A stretch of 54,444 bases of DNA, from assembly GCF_003172955.1 (NCBI RefSeq), contig NZ_QGKR01000140.1, positions 1-54,444 of the forward strand. The letters are read 5' to 3'. The stretch comes from Micromonospora acroterricola (GTDB lineage: Bacteria; Actinomycetota; Actinomycetes; Mycobacteriales; Micromonosporaceae). Positions 1-9,129 of the stretch are shown piece after piece. The notes beneath the pieces were generated by a model. The model ran no database searches. It was not told the DNA's origin and saw nothing but the letters and a program-made list of their open reading frames with translations. Position 1 is the stretch's first letter; each line of letters opens with the position of its first letter. The translations under genes and the position numbers were made by a program.

Positions 1-41
1 CCTCCCCGGGCGGGACCCGCCCCGCCAGTGGGCCACGCGAC

Positions 42-1367
42 GTGCTCGGCCTGGCCGGCCAACCGCCCGGCGTGGGCGCGTTCGACGCGCACCACCCGCC
101 CGCCGCCGAGCTGGTGTCGGACTGCGTGCACTGCGGCTTCTGCCTGCCCACCTGCCCCACCTACGTGCTGTGGGGCGAGGAGATGGACTCGCCACGCGGG
201 CGGATCTACCTGATGAAGGAGGGGCTGGAGGGCGAGCCGCTGTCGGAGTCCATGATCACCCACTTCGACCAGTGCCTCGGCTGCATGTCCTGCGTCACCG
301 CCTGCCCCTCCGGGGTCCGCTACGACCGGCTCATCGAGGACACCCGGCAGCAGGTCGAACGCCGGCACCGCCGGGGGCCCCGGGAACGGGCGCTGCGGGC
401 GGCGGTCTTCGCGCTCTTTCCGTACCCGCGGCGGCTGCGGCTGCTGCGTGGCCCGCTGCGCGCGTACCATGCCAGCGGAGTGCGCCGCCTGGTCCAGCGC
501 ACCGGCCTCCTGCCACGGCTGGCACCCACCCTGGCGGCGCTGGAGTCCCTCGCTCCTCGGCTCCGCCGGCCGGCGCGTCCACCGCAGCGGGTGCCCGCGA
601 CCGGGCCCCGGCGGGCCGTCGTCGGCATGCTCACCGGCTGCGTGCAGAGCGCGTTCTTCCCCGAGGTCAACGCCGCCACCGCCCGGGTGCTGGCCGCCGA
701 GGGCTGCGAGGTGGTCATCCTGCCCGACCGGCAGGGCTGCTGCGGCGCGCTCAGCGTGCACAACGGACGGGAGGCGGAGGCGCAGCGCTTCGCCCGCCGG
801 ATGCTCGACACGTTCGCCGCCGCCGGCATCGACTTCTTCGTGGTCAACGCGGCCGGCTGCGGCTCCACGCTCAAGGAGTACGGCGAGCTGCTCCACGACG
901 ATCCCCGGTACGCGGCGCTCGCCGCCGACTTCGCCGGGAAGGTGCGTGACCTGTCCGAGCTCCTCGTCGAGCTGGGCCCGGTCGCCCCCCGCCACCCGCT
1001 GCCGGTGACCGTCGCGTACCACGACGCCTGCCACCTGGCCCATGCCCAGGGTGTCCGCGCCCAGCCCCGCCGCCTGCTGCGCGACATTCCCGGGCTGGAG
1101 CTGCGGGAGGTCGCCGACCCGGAGATCTGCTGCGGGTCGGCCGGAATCTGGAACGTCCTCCACCCCGGGCCGGCCGCCGAACTCGGCGACCGTAAGGCCC
1201 GCACCGTACTGGCCACCGGGGCGCGGCTGCTCGTCACCGCCAACCCCGGCTGCCTCATGCAGGTCGCCGCCGCGGTGACCCGCTCCGGGGGCCATATCGC
1301 GCTGGCCCACACCGTCCAGGTCCTCGACGCCTCCCTCCGCGCCCGCCCGGTGGAGGAACTGCTGTAG
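42..1367 (+). CDS. Fe-S oxidoreductase subunit, GlcF-like (glycolate/D-lactate oxidase iron-sulfur subunit)
   Basis: Electron-transfer subunit that would pass electrons from an FAD-linked 2-hydroxyacid oxidase. Two 4Fe-4S ferredoxin motifs are visible: C28-C31-C34-C38 and C78-C81-C84-C88, each ending in Cys-Pro. Two CCG-type cysteine-rich segments follow (GCCGALSVHNG and CCGSAGIWN), the arrangement of GlcF/LutA/GlpC-type proteins; about 441 residues is usual for GlcF. The GTG at 42 is the first in-frame start, but the frame is open back to position 3, so the true start could lie outside the window. The neighbour 49 bp downstream is a lactate permease, which points to lactate or glycolate oxidation. 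The FAD subunit is expected upstream and is not in view. Confidence 0.85.
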   Translation: MLGLAGQPPGVGAFDAHHPPAAELVSDCVHCGFCLPTCPTYVLWGEEMDSPRGRIYLMKEGLEGEPLSESMITHFDQCLGCMSCVTACPSGVRYDRLIEDTRQQVERRHRRGPRERALRAAVFALFPYPRRLRLLRGPLRAYHASGVRRLVQRTGLLPRLAPTLAALESLAPRLRRPARPPQRVPATGPRRAVVGMLTGCVQSAFFPEVNAATARVLAAEGCEVVILPDRQGCCGALSVHNGREAEAQRFARRMLDTFAAAGIDFFVVNAAGCGSTLKEYGELLHDDPRYAALAADFAGKVRDLSELLVELGPVAPRHPLPVTVAYHDACHLAHAQGVRAQPRRLLRDIPGLELREVADPEICCGSAGIWNVLHPGPAAELGDRKARTVLATGARLLVTANPGCLMQVAAAVTRSGGHIALAHTVQVLDASLRARPVEELL

Positions 1368-1416
1368 GGCCGAACCCCAGCCGCCACCCGCCACCCTCCC
1401 AGCGTCGAGGTGACCC

Positions 1417-3273
1417 ATGTTCGACCAGTTCACAGTCGTCACCGATCCCGTCAGTGACTCCGTCGGGCTCTCGGCCGCCTTCGCCGTCCTGCCGCTGCTC
1501 ACCCTCTTCGTCCTGCTCGGCGCGCTGAAGGTCAAGGCCTGGCTGGCCGGGCTGATCTCGCTAGCGGTCGCGCTGGTGGTGGCGGTCGCCGTCTACGCCA
1601 TGCCGGTGGGACAGGCCGTGCTCTCGGCCACCGAGGGCGCCGCCTTCGGGTTCTTCCCGATCCTCTGGATCGTGCTCAACGCCATCTGGGTCTACAACCT
1701 CACCGTCGAGAGCGGACACTTCGACGTGCTGCGCCGCTCGTTCGAACGGGTCAGCCCGGACATGCGGATCCAGGCCATCATCATCGCGTTCTGCTTCGGC
1801 GCGCTGCTGGAGGCCCTCGCCGGCTTCGGCACCCCGGTCGCCATCACCGTGGTGATGCTGATGGCGCTCGGCTTCCGCCCGATCCACGCCGCCTCCGTGG
1901 CGCTGCTCGCCAACACCGCGCCGGTGGCGTTCGGCGCGCTCGCCACCCCGATCGTCACCCTCGCCACCGTCACCAGCGGCGCCAACGAGGACTCCCGGCT
2001 CACCGTGGACACGCTCGGCGCGATGGTCGGTCGCCAGACGCCGATCCTCGCGGTGGTCGTACCGCTGCTGCTCGTGGCCCTGGTGGACGGACGGCGCGGC
2101 ATCCGGCAGACCTGGCCCGCCGCTCTGGTCGCCGGCGTGACCTTCGGCCTGGCGCAGTTCGTCGCCGCCAACTACATCTCCGTGCCGCTCACCGACATCG
2201 TCGCCGCGTTGGTCTCGGCCGCCGCCGTGGTGCTGCTGGTCCGCGTCTGGCGCCCGGTCACCCCCGACGACCTGGGCCGCGAGCCGGAGGCGGCGAGCGT
2301 GCCCGCCGCCCGGACGCCCGCCCAGGCCGAGGCCGCCGACCCCGGCGCCGTCCGCGCCACCGCCAGCCGTCGATCCGGTACGACCACCGCCGCCGCGCCG
2401 TCGCTCGACGGCCCGGGCGGCGAGACCCCGCCGGGCGACCCGCTGGTCTCCCACGACAGTCCCGGGGAGCGCCGGGACCCGGCCGACACCGGTCCGCGCC
2501 GGTCGGCCGCCCCGCGGCTCCCCGACACCCCGGCGGAGGTGGTCCGTGCCTACGCGCCCTATCTGATCATCATCGCGATCTTCTCCGTCGCCAACCTCGG
2601 ACCGGTGAAGGACGCCCTGGCGGGGGAGCCGTGGACGGTGAAGTTCGCCTGGCCGGGCCTCGACATCCTGGGCACGAACGCCAAACCGCTGTCGTCGGCC
2701 ACGTTCACCCTCAACTGGCTGCCCGCCGCCGGCACGCTGATGATCCTCGCCGGGGTCCTCACCGCGCTGGTGCTGCGGGTCTCCGCCGGTCGGGCGCTGC
2801 GGGCCTACGGGCGGACCTATGTCGAGCTGCGCTACGCCATCGTCACCGTCATGGCGGTGCTCGCCCTGGCGTACGTGATGAACCAGTCCGGTCAGACCAA
2901 CACCCTCGGCGCGTTCCTGGCCGCCGCCGGTGGGGCGTTCGTCTTCCTCTCGGCGATCCTCGGCTGGATCGGCGTGGCGGTGACCGGCTCGGACACCTCG
3001 GCCAACGCGCTGTTCGGGGCGTTGCAGGTGGAGACGGCGGCCCGCGCCGGGCTGGACCCGGTGCTGCTGGCCGCGGCCAACTCCTCGGGCGGGGTGCTGG
3101 GCAAGATGATCAGCCCGCAGAACCTGGCCATCGCCGCCGCCGCGGTCGGCATGGCCGGCCGGGAGGGGGAGATCTTCCGCAAGGTGTTCGGCTGGAGCCT
3201 GCTCCTGCTGCTGTTCATGTGTGTGCTGGTCGCGCTCCAGGGCACGGCGGTCCTCGGGTGGATGGTGCCCTGA
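1417..3273 (+). CDS. lldP: L-lactate permease (LldP/GlcA family)
   Basis: Integral membrane proton symporter for lactate and probably glycolate. The 618-residue protein has many hydrophobic helices and typical LldP stretches such as ALLEALAGFGTPVAI near residues 130-145 and SSGGVLGKMISPQNLAIA near the C-terminus. A clear ribosome-binding site (GAGGTG) precedes the ATG. It is longer than the usual ~550 residues because residues about 279-370 form a hydrophilic loop rich in Ala, Pro, Asp and Arg, inserted between membrane segments. Same direction and 49 bp after the Fe-S oxidoreductase gene, so the two are probably one operon for uptake and oxidation. A strong terminator follows at 3285-3319. 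Confidence 0.92.
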   Translation: MFDQFTVVTDPVSDSVGLSAAFAVLPLLTLFVLLGALKVKAWLAGLISLAVALVVAVAVYAMPVGQAVLSATEGAAFGFFPILWIVLNAIWVYNLTVESGHFDVLRRSFERVSPDMRIQAIIIAFCFGALLEALAGFGTPVAITVVMLMALGFRPIHAASVALLANTAPVAFGALATPIVTLATVTSGANEDSRLTVDTLGAMVGRQTPILAVVVPLLLVALVDGRRGIRQTWPAALVAGVTFGLAQFVAANYISVPLTDIVAALVSAAAVVLLVRVWRPVTPDDLGREPEAASVPAARTPAQAEAADPGAVRATASRRSGTTTAAAPSLDGPGGETPPGDPLVSHDSPGERRDPADTGPRRSAAPRLPDTPAEVVRAYAPYLIIIAIFSVANLGPVKDALAGEPWTVKFAWPGLDILGTNAKPLSSATFTLNWLPAAGTLMILAGVLTALVLRVSAGRALRAYGRTYVELRYAIVTVMAVLALAYVMNQSGQTNTLGAFLAAAGGAFVFLSAILGWIGVAVTGSDTSANALFGALQVETAARAGLDPVLLAAANSSGGVLGKMISPQNLAIAAAAVGMAGREGEIFRKVFGWSLLLLLFMCVLVALQGTAVLGWMVP

Positions 3274-3284
3274 TCCCGCCGGGC

Positions 3285-3319
3285 GGGTGGGGTCGTCCCG
3301 CGCGGGGACGACCCCACCC
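3285..3319. terminator. Bidirectional terminator between lldP and the carboxylase gene
   Basis: A perfect 15-bp stem (3285-3299 with 3305-3319) around a 5-nt loop lies in the 51-bp gap between two convergent genes. There is no U-tract, as is common in high-GC actinobacteria. Confidence 0.85.
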
Positions 3320-3324
3320 ACGGC

Positions 3325-6300
3325 CTAGCCCAGCCGGGACTCGATGGCCTCGATGATGCGCGGACGCAGGTCGGCGGCGCTCACGACGGCGTCCACCGAG
3401 CCGACCTCGACGGCGCGTTGGATGTTGTGGACGCGGTCGAACTCCGTGGCCACCTCGCCGAGCTTCTCCGCGCGCACCGACGAGCGCAGCTCGTCGAGCT
3501 CCGCGGTCAACGCGGCACGCTCGGCACCGGCCACGGCCGTCGCGCGCGCCTCCAGGTCCCGTACCCGCGGGTCGGCCGCCGTGCGGGCGTTGACGTCGGC
3601 GGAGAACACCACCGCGGCGGCGGGAGCGCCGCCGAGCACCGAGGCGTACGAACCCTCCAGCGCGAGCACCGTCATGTTGGGGTTCAGCGCCTTCGAGAAC
3701 ACCACGAACGCGCCGCCGTGGTAGCGCGAGATCACGCAGAAGACGATGGGCCCGCGGAAGTTCACGATCGCCCGCCCGATCTCGGCCCCGTACTCCAACT
3801 GGAGCTTGCGCATCGACTCCGGCGAGCCGTCGAAGCCCGACAGGTTCGCCAGCACCACCAGCGGCCGGTTGCCGCTGGCCGCGTTGATCGCCCGCGCGGC
3901 CTTCTTCGACGACCGCGGGAACAGCGTGCCCGCGGTGTAGGTGTCCGGGCCGTCGGTGGGCGGGAAGCCGCGCCGCGGCACCGATCGCGACTCGATGCCG
4001 AGCAGGCACACCGGCATGCCGCCGAGGTGTACGTCCTGCACCACCGCGGTCTCCGCGTCGGCCATGCCCGCCCAGCGCTCCAGCACCGGGTGGTCCTGGT
4101 CGGAGAGCGCCCGCATCACCGTGCGGATGTCGAACGGCTTCTTGCGGTCCGGGTTGGACTCGGCGGAGAAAATTTCCCCGACGGTGGCGAAGGCGCTGCC
4201 GGCGACGTCGTGCGGGAAGGAGGAGATGTCGCGGTCGACCGGGTCGGTCGTCACGGCGCGGCGCGGCGCGTCCTCGCCGGGCGCGACGTACGTGTGCTCG
4301 TAGTGCGACATCAACACGTCCCGGGCGGCCGTCAGGTTCGGCGCCCAGTACTGCGCCTGCCCGTTCGGCCCCATCACGCGGTCGTAGCCGCCGATGCCGA
4401 AGTTGTCCTCGGCGGACACACCACCGGAGAAGTCGAGCGACTGCTTGCCGGTGAGGACCATCGCCGACTCCGGCGTCATCACCAGGACGCCCTTGGTGTG
4501 CATGAGCATCGTCGCCTCGGCGTTCCAGTACGGCTGCGCGCCGACGTTGATGCCCGCCACGACGATGTTGATCTCGCCGCCGGCCTGGGTGAACTCGACG
4601 ATCCGCTTGAGCGCCGCGGCCACCCAGTCCATGTTCTCCGTGCCCGAGGTCATGGAGATCCGGGCGCCCGCCGACAGCGCCCACCACTCCAGCGGCACCC
4701 GCAGCCGCTCCGCCAGGTCCAGTGCGCCGATCACGCGGCGGCACTCCGGCTCCGACAGGGCGCCCAGCGACTTCGTGGGGTCGCCGAGCAGCACGACCCG
4801 GGTGACACCCTGCGGATGCCGCGCGGTCGGCGTGGTGACCACCCCGGCGACGATCGCCGCGCTGTTGCGCCCCTTCGGCCGGTCCACCGGCACCAGCGCG
4901 TGGTCGTCGTCGAGGTCGTGCTCGACGAAGTCACCGAGCCGGCCGGTCAGCTCGTACGGGTAGACGGTGTTGCGGCTGCTCGCGCGCAGCACCTTCAGCC
5001 GGTACTCGTCGAGGGGTTCGACCGGCTCCACCGGCGGCGCGCCGATGGCCAGCTCCGCGCCGCCCGCGGCGTCGAAGGAGATCCGCACGGCGATCTTGGT
5101 CAGCTCACCGGTGCGGCGGTCGCGCTGCCGTGCGATGAACAGGATCTCCTCCAGCCCGGCGCCGGCGGTCGTCGGGCGCACACGCCCGGCGATCATCTCC
5201 ATCTCCTCGCGGGTCAGCTCGCTCGGCGGCCAGACGTAGATCACGATCCGGTTCGTGTTGAAGCGCGTCTTCGACGGTCGCCGCGACTGGGCGCGGCGGA
5301 TCGAGTCGAGGCAGGCGGCGACGGCGTCCTCCGTGGTCGGCAGCGCGACCAGCCGACCGTCCTGCTCGCGCAGCTCCGTGAGGTCACGCACCTGCGCGAA
5401 CGCGACGAGGCGCTCGTCGGACGGGTTCTCCCGCGCGACGCACTGGAAGAGGTAGACCTCCTCGTCCGAGGACGGCAGCCGCGTCAGGTCGAACTTGTGC
5501 AGCCGCTCCAGCTGCATCCGCTGCGCGATGTACGGGTGCAGCCCACGGATCAGCCGGTCCTCGGTCATCCCGCCGCCGGACGGGCGGAAGGTGAAGTGGT
5601 GGTGCATCACCGCTCCGCCGCGACCCGCCACCGTGGTGGTGAGCCGGCGGACCTGGGGCGGCAGCGGGTACGCGGTGACGACCTCGAGCAGGGCGGCCGC
5701 CATCGCGTCGAAGTCCTCCGGCTGGTTCTCCCAGCCGAGGTAGATGTCGGCGTCGACGGCGTCCTCGCCGCCGGCCAGCTCCGCGAGCCCGCGCAGCGCA
5801 CCGCCCAGCGCGTCGAAGCTCACCGCGGCGGAGAGCACGCTCGAGTCCGCGCGCTCGGCGACCACGAACGTGCAGCCCCCGGCCTCGCGGGTCCGCACGC
5901 TGGTGAGCGCCCTGTTGCCGTAGTACCGCCGGGTCAGCACCTCCAGCATGACCGCGTTGTCGAGGTGGTCGCGGACGAGCCGCTGGCCGAGCAGCCGTAC
6001 CAGCGGCTCGGTGCTGCGGACCATCTCGGCGACGCGCTCGGCGCGGTCCGCCGCGTCCGGGTGCGCGTCCAGGTGACGCAGGTGCCCGCGGACCTCGGCG
6101 TACACGCGGGCGCGGTTGCGGCGCAGCAGCGGCTGGGCGAACCAGGCGAACACCACGCCGCGGGCCAGGTCGGCGACCACCGGGAAGCGGACCTGCGTGG
6201 CCGCCACCAGCCGCTCCAGCGCGAGACCGGCCGGCTCGCGCAGCGCCTCGTCCGGCGGGGTCTCCCGCAGCCACGCGCGCAGCAGCGCGGCGACGACCGT

Positions 6301-8784
6301 GGCGTCGGCGGACGCGCGCTGCTGGGCCAGGAAGATCCGGAACACGGCGGCTTCGAGCTCGGGGGTGCGCTCCAGGTCGGTGACGCCGTAGTGCCCGAGC
6401 GCCTTCGCGAGCTTGGCCTGGAAGGAGTCCGGCAGCCCGGCCCGCTCGACGTCGAGGCTCTGGAGGTAGGTGTGGAAGTACTCGCGGGCGCTGCGCGCGT
6501 GGGCGCCGCTGTCCTCACCGGTCGGCCGGTTGCGGCTCAGCTCGGTCAGGTCGGCGAACACGTCGACGAGGTCGAGCTCCGCTGCCAGCGGCCGGTGGCC
6601 GGCCTCGGCGGCCTCCCGCCGCGCGGTGAGGTAGTCGTCGAGCACCCGGCGGTCGTCGTGCGGGTCGACGTCGAAGCCGAGCAGCAGGGCGCGCAGGTCC
6701 TCCTGGCCGCGCCGGCTGCGCAGGTACGCCGGAGCGTCCTCGGCGGCGGTGGGCAGGTCCAGCTCGACGGGGGCGGCGGCCTGGTCGTCCGCGGCCTCGG
6801 TGGCCTCGTCGGCGAGCGGCTCCAGCCGCAGCAGGGGCGCGCCGGCCTCCACCTGGCTGCCGACCGAGACCGCGCACTCCTTCAGCCGCGCCTCGAACGG
6901 CGCCCGCAGCACCGTCTCCATCTTCATGGCTTCCAGCACCAGCACCGGGGCGCCCGCCTCGACCTCGGCGCCCACCTCCAGTGGCGTGGCGACGACCAGC
7001 GCCGGCATGGGGGAGCGGACGACACCGCCCTCGTCGCGGCTGACCCGGTGCGTCACACCGTCCACCTCGACCAGGTGGGTCGGACCGTGCGTGCCGGTGA
7101 GCAGGCGGTGCCGGGCGCCGTTGACGACGATCTGACCGGTGTGCCGGTCGAAGCGGTCGAGCTCGACGTCGGCGGTCTGCACGGCCGCGCCCACCTCGAT
7201 GCCGACCCGGAACCGGTGCGCGCCGACCCGTGCCACGCGCATGCGGTAGGTGACCCCGCGCAGTTTGAGATCCAGCGGCCGGCCGCTCTTGTGCTGCACC
7301 TGCGGCCGCCCACCGGACGCCGTCGACAGCAGCCGCTGCCGCTCGACGCGCTCCTCCTCCTCGTACGACTCGATGGCGGCTGCCGCCAGCGCGACCCCGG
7401 AGTGTCGGTGCGCGACGAGCCTGCCCTCGCCCCGGACGCGGTCGATCCAGCCGGTGTCCGCGCTGGCGTCGATCACCTCGGGCTGGTCGAGCAGGTCGAG
7501 CACGAAGCTCTTGTTCGTGGCGCCACCGTCGATGATCACCGTGGTGTTCGCCATCGCCCGGCGCAGCTTGCCGAGCGCCTCGTCGCGATCCCGGCCGTAC
7601 GCGATGATCTTCGCGATCATCGAGTCGAAGTCGGCCGGGATGGTGTCACCCTCGCTGACGCCGGTGTCGACCCGGATGCCCGGGCCGGTGGGCAGGTCCA
7701 GCCGCGCGATGCGGCCCGGGGACGGCGCGAAGTCGCGATCCGGGTCCTCGGCGTTCAGCCGGGCCTCGATGGCGTGCCCGCGCTCCACCGGCGGCTCCCC
7801 GTCGAGCCGCCCGCCGGAGGCGACGTGCAGCTGCGCCTTGACCAGGTCGAACCCGGTGGTCAGCTCGGTGATGGGGTGCTCGACCTGGAGGCGGGTGTTG
7901 ACCTCGAGGAAGGCGAACAGCTGGTCGCCGGGGTGGTAGAGGAACTCGACGGTCGCCGCGCCGCGGTATCCGACCGCCAGGGCCAGCCGTTCGGCCGACG
8001 TCTTGAGCTCGGCCGCCTGCGCCGGGCTCAGCACCGGCGACGCCGACTCCTCGATGACCTTCTGGTTACGCCGCTGTACGGAACAGTCGCGGACACCGAG
8101 GGCCCAGGCGGTGCCCTGCCCGTCGGCGATCACCTGGACCTCGACGTGCCGCGCGCCGGTGACCAGGCGCTCCAGGAACACGATGCCGCTGCCGAACGCC
8201 CGCGCCGCCTCCTGGCTCGTGCGCTCGTACGCGTCGACGAGCTCGGCCTCGTTCCTGACCACGCGGATGCCGCGTCCGCCGCCGCCCGCGGTCGCCTTGA
8301 GCATCAGCGGGTAGCCGATCTCGGCCGCGGCGGTGCGCGCGGCATCGAGGGTCTCGACGGCGCCGCGGCTCCACGGCGCGACCGGCACGCCGACCTCCTC
8401 GGCGATCAGCTTCGAGCCGATCTTGTCGCCGAGCTGGCGCATGGCTTCCGCGCTCGGCCCGACGAAGGCGACGCCGATCTTCTCGCACAGCTCCGCGAAC
8501 GCCGGGTCCTCGGCGACGAACCCCCAGCCGACCCACGCCGCGTCGGCCCCGGTCTCCGTCAGGGCGCGCTCCAGCGTCGCCAGGTTGAGGTACGGGCGGG
8601 CGGACGCCGGGCCCAGGTCGTAGGCGATGTCCGCCTCGCGCACGAAGGTGGCGGTGCGGTCGACGTCGGTGTAGAGGGCGACCGTCTCGATCCGGATGCC
8701 GGTTTCCGCAGCCAACTCTCGGACCGCGTGGATGAGACGCATGGCGGCCTCACCACGGTTGACGATGGCGACACGGTTGAACAC
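3325..8784 (-). CDS. Single-chain multidomain acetyl/propionyl-CoA carboxylase (BC-BCCP-central-CT)
   Basis: Biotin-dependent acyl-CoA carboxylase making malonyl-CoA or methylmalonyl-CoA; substrate range cannot be read from sequence. The protein is 1,819 residues if it starts at GTG 8784, preceded by AAAGGGG; longer upstream readings are unlike any carboxylase. Domain order: biotin carboxylase about 1-460 (KATAGGGGRGIRVV ATP-grasp loop; EVNTRLQVEHPITE catalytic strand), biotin carboxyl carrier about 590-650 with EAMKM and the biotinyl lysine at K621, a long central region, then carboxyltransferase about 1240-1800 (TSGTENMDWVAAALKRI, EDNFGIGGYDRVMGPNGQAQ). Bacteria normally split these over separate subunits; this order follows eukaryotic ACC. 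It stands alone between a convergent lactate operon and a divergent methyltransferase. Confidence 0.9.
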   Translation of the reverse strand: MFNRVAIVNRGEAAMRLIHAVRELAAETGIRIETVALYTDVDRTATFVREADIAYDLGPASARPYLNLATLERALTETGADAAWVGWGFVAEDPAFAELCEKIGVAFVGPSAEAMRQLGDKIGSKLIAEEVGVPVAPWSRGAVETLDAARTAAAEIGYPLMLKATAGGGGRGIRVVRNEAELVDAYERTSQEAARAFGSGIVFLERLVTGARHVEVQVIADGQGTAWALGVRDCSVQRRNQKVIEESASPVLSPAQAAELKTSAERLALAVGYRGAATVEFLYHPGDQLFAFLEVNTRLQVEHPITELTTGFDLVKAQLHVASGGRLDGEPPVERGHAIEARLNAEDPDRDFAPSPGRIARLDLPTGPGIRVDTGVSEGDTIPADFDSMIAKIIAYGRDRDEALGKLRRAMANTTVIIDGGATNKSFVLDLLDQPEVIDASADTGWIDRVRGEGRLVAHRHSGVALAAAAIESYEEEERVERQRLLSTASGGRPQVQHKSGRPLDLKLRGVTYRMRVARVGAHRFRVGIEVGAAVQTADVELDRFDRHTGQIVVNGARHRLLTGTHGPTHLVEVDGVTHRVSRDEGGVVRSPMPALVVATPLEVGAEVEAGAPVLVLEAMKMETVLRAPFEARLKECAVSVGSQVEAGAPLLRLEPLADEATEAADDQAAAPVELDLPTAAEDAPAYLRSRRGQEDLRALLLGFDVDPHDDRRVLDDYLTARREAAEAGHRPLAAELDLVDVFADLTELSRNRPTGEDSGAHARSAREYFHTYLQSLDVERAGLPDSFQAKLAKALGHYGVTDLERTPELEAAVFRIFLAQQRASADATVVAALLRAWLRETPPDEALREPAGLALERLVAATQVRFPVVADLARGVVFAWFAQPLLRRNRARVYAEVRGHLRHLDAHPDAADRAERVAEMVRSTEPLVRLLGQRLVRDHLDNAVMLEVLTRRYYGNRALTSVRTREAGGCTFVVAERADSSVLSAAVSFDALGGALRGLAELAGGEDAVDADIYLGWENQPEDFDAMAAALLEVVTAYPLPPQVRRLTTTVAGRGGAVMHHHFTFRPSGGGMTEDRLIRGLHPYIAQRMQLERLHKFDLTRLPSSDEEVYLFQCVARENPSDERLVAFAQVRDLTELREQDGRLVALPTTEDAVAACLDSIRRAQSRRPSKTRFNTNRIVIYVWPPSELTREEMEMIAGRVRPTTAGAGLEEILFIARQRDRRTGELTKIAVRISFDAAGGAELAIGAPPVEPVEPLDEYRLKVLRASSRNTVYPYELTGRLGDFVEHDLDDDHALVPVDRPKGRNSAAIVAGVVTTPTARHPQGVTRVVLLGDPTKSLGALSEPECRRVIGALDLAERLRVPLEWWALSAGARISMTSGTENMDWVAAALKRIVEFTQAGGEINIVVAGINVGAQPYWNAEATMLMHTKGVLVMTPESAMVLTGKQSLDFSGGVSAEDNFGIGGYDRVMGPNGQAQYWAPNLTAARDVLMSHYEHTYVAPGEDAPRRAVTTDPVDRDISSFPHDVAGSAFATVGEIFSAESNPDRKKPFDIRTVMRALSDQDHPVLERWAGMADAETAVVQDVHLGGMPVCLLGIESRSVPRRGFPPTDGPDTYTAGTLFPRSSKKAARAINAASGNRPLVVLANLSGFDGSPESMRKLQLEYGAEIGRAIVNFRGPIVFCVISRYHGGAFVVFSKALNPNMTVLALEGSYASVLGGAPAAAVVFSADVNARTAADPRVRDLEARATAVAGAERAALTAELDELRSSVRAEKLGEVATEFDRVHNIQRAVEVGSVDAVVSAADLRPRIIEAIESRLG

Positions 8785-9129
8785 CCGACTGACCCCTTTG
8801 GTAGACCATGATCTGCTCGCTGGGAGACGACGGCTCCCCGCAGTGATCCACCCTTCCGTCTGGTGGCTGCCGGCGCCATGGCGCAATCGCCGAACCACCC
8901 GGCCTTCAGTTGTAGGAACCCGACAAGAGTTTTTGGCCACCGGACCGCGGAGGCACAGCGCGTGCCAGGCGAGGTGGCGAAACGTGCTCGGGAGACTACT
9001 GAGAGTGGTCGAGGGGCCGGCCATCCGACGAGTGCCCATCTCGGGCGTTTCGGTTTGATCGCGCCGAATGTGGGCACCTGGTGCGGGCGCCCGTCGGCCC
9101 GCGGGCCCCACCAGCCCCGGGAGGCACCG
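8785..9129. other. Intergenic region between divergent carboxylase and methyltransferase genes
   Basis: This 345-bp stretch must hold both divergent promoters. It includes a locally AT-richer patch around 8910-8940 (GTTGTAGGAACCCGACAAG, then GAGTTTTTGG) that is the best promoter location for the leftward carboxylase gene, but no clear -35/-10 pair is assigned. The minus frame stays open through it only because of GC bias; its translation looks random. No RNA gene or repeat was recognised. Confidence 0.5.

Noticed and set aside
3418..8811. Very long open frame on the plus strand opposite the carboxylase
   Set aside because: Antisense shadow of a GC-rich gene: Arg/His/Val-rich, with no domain.
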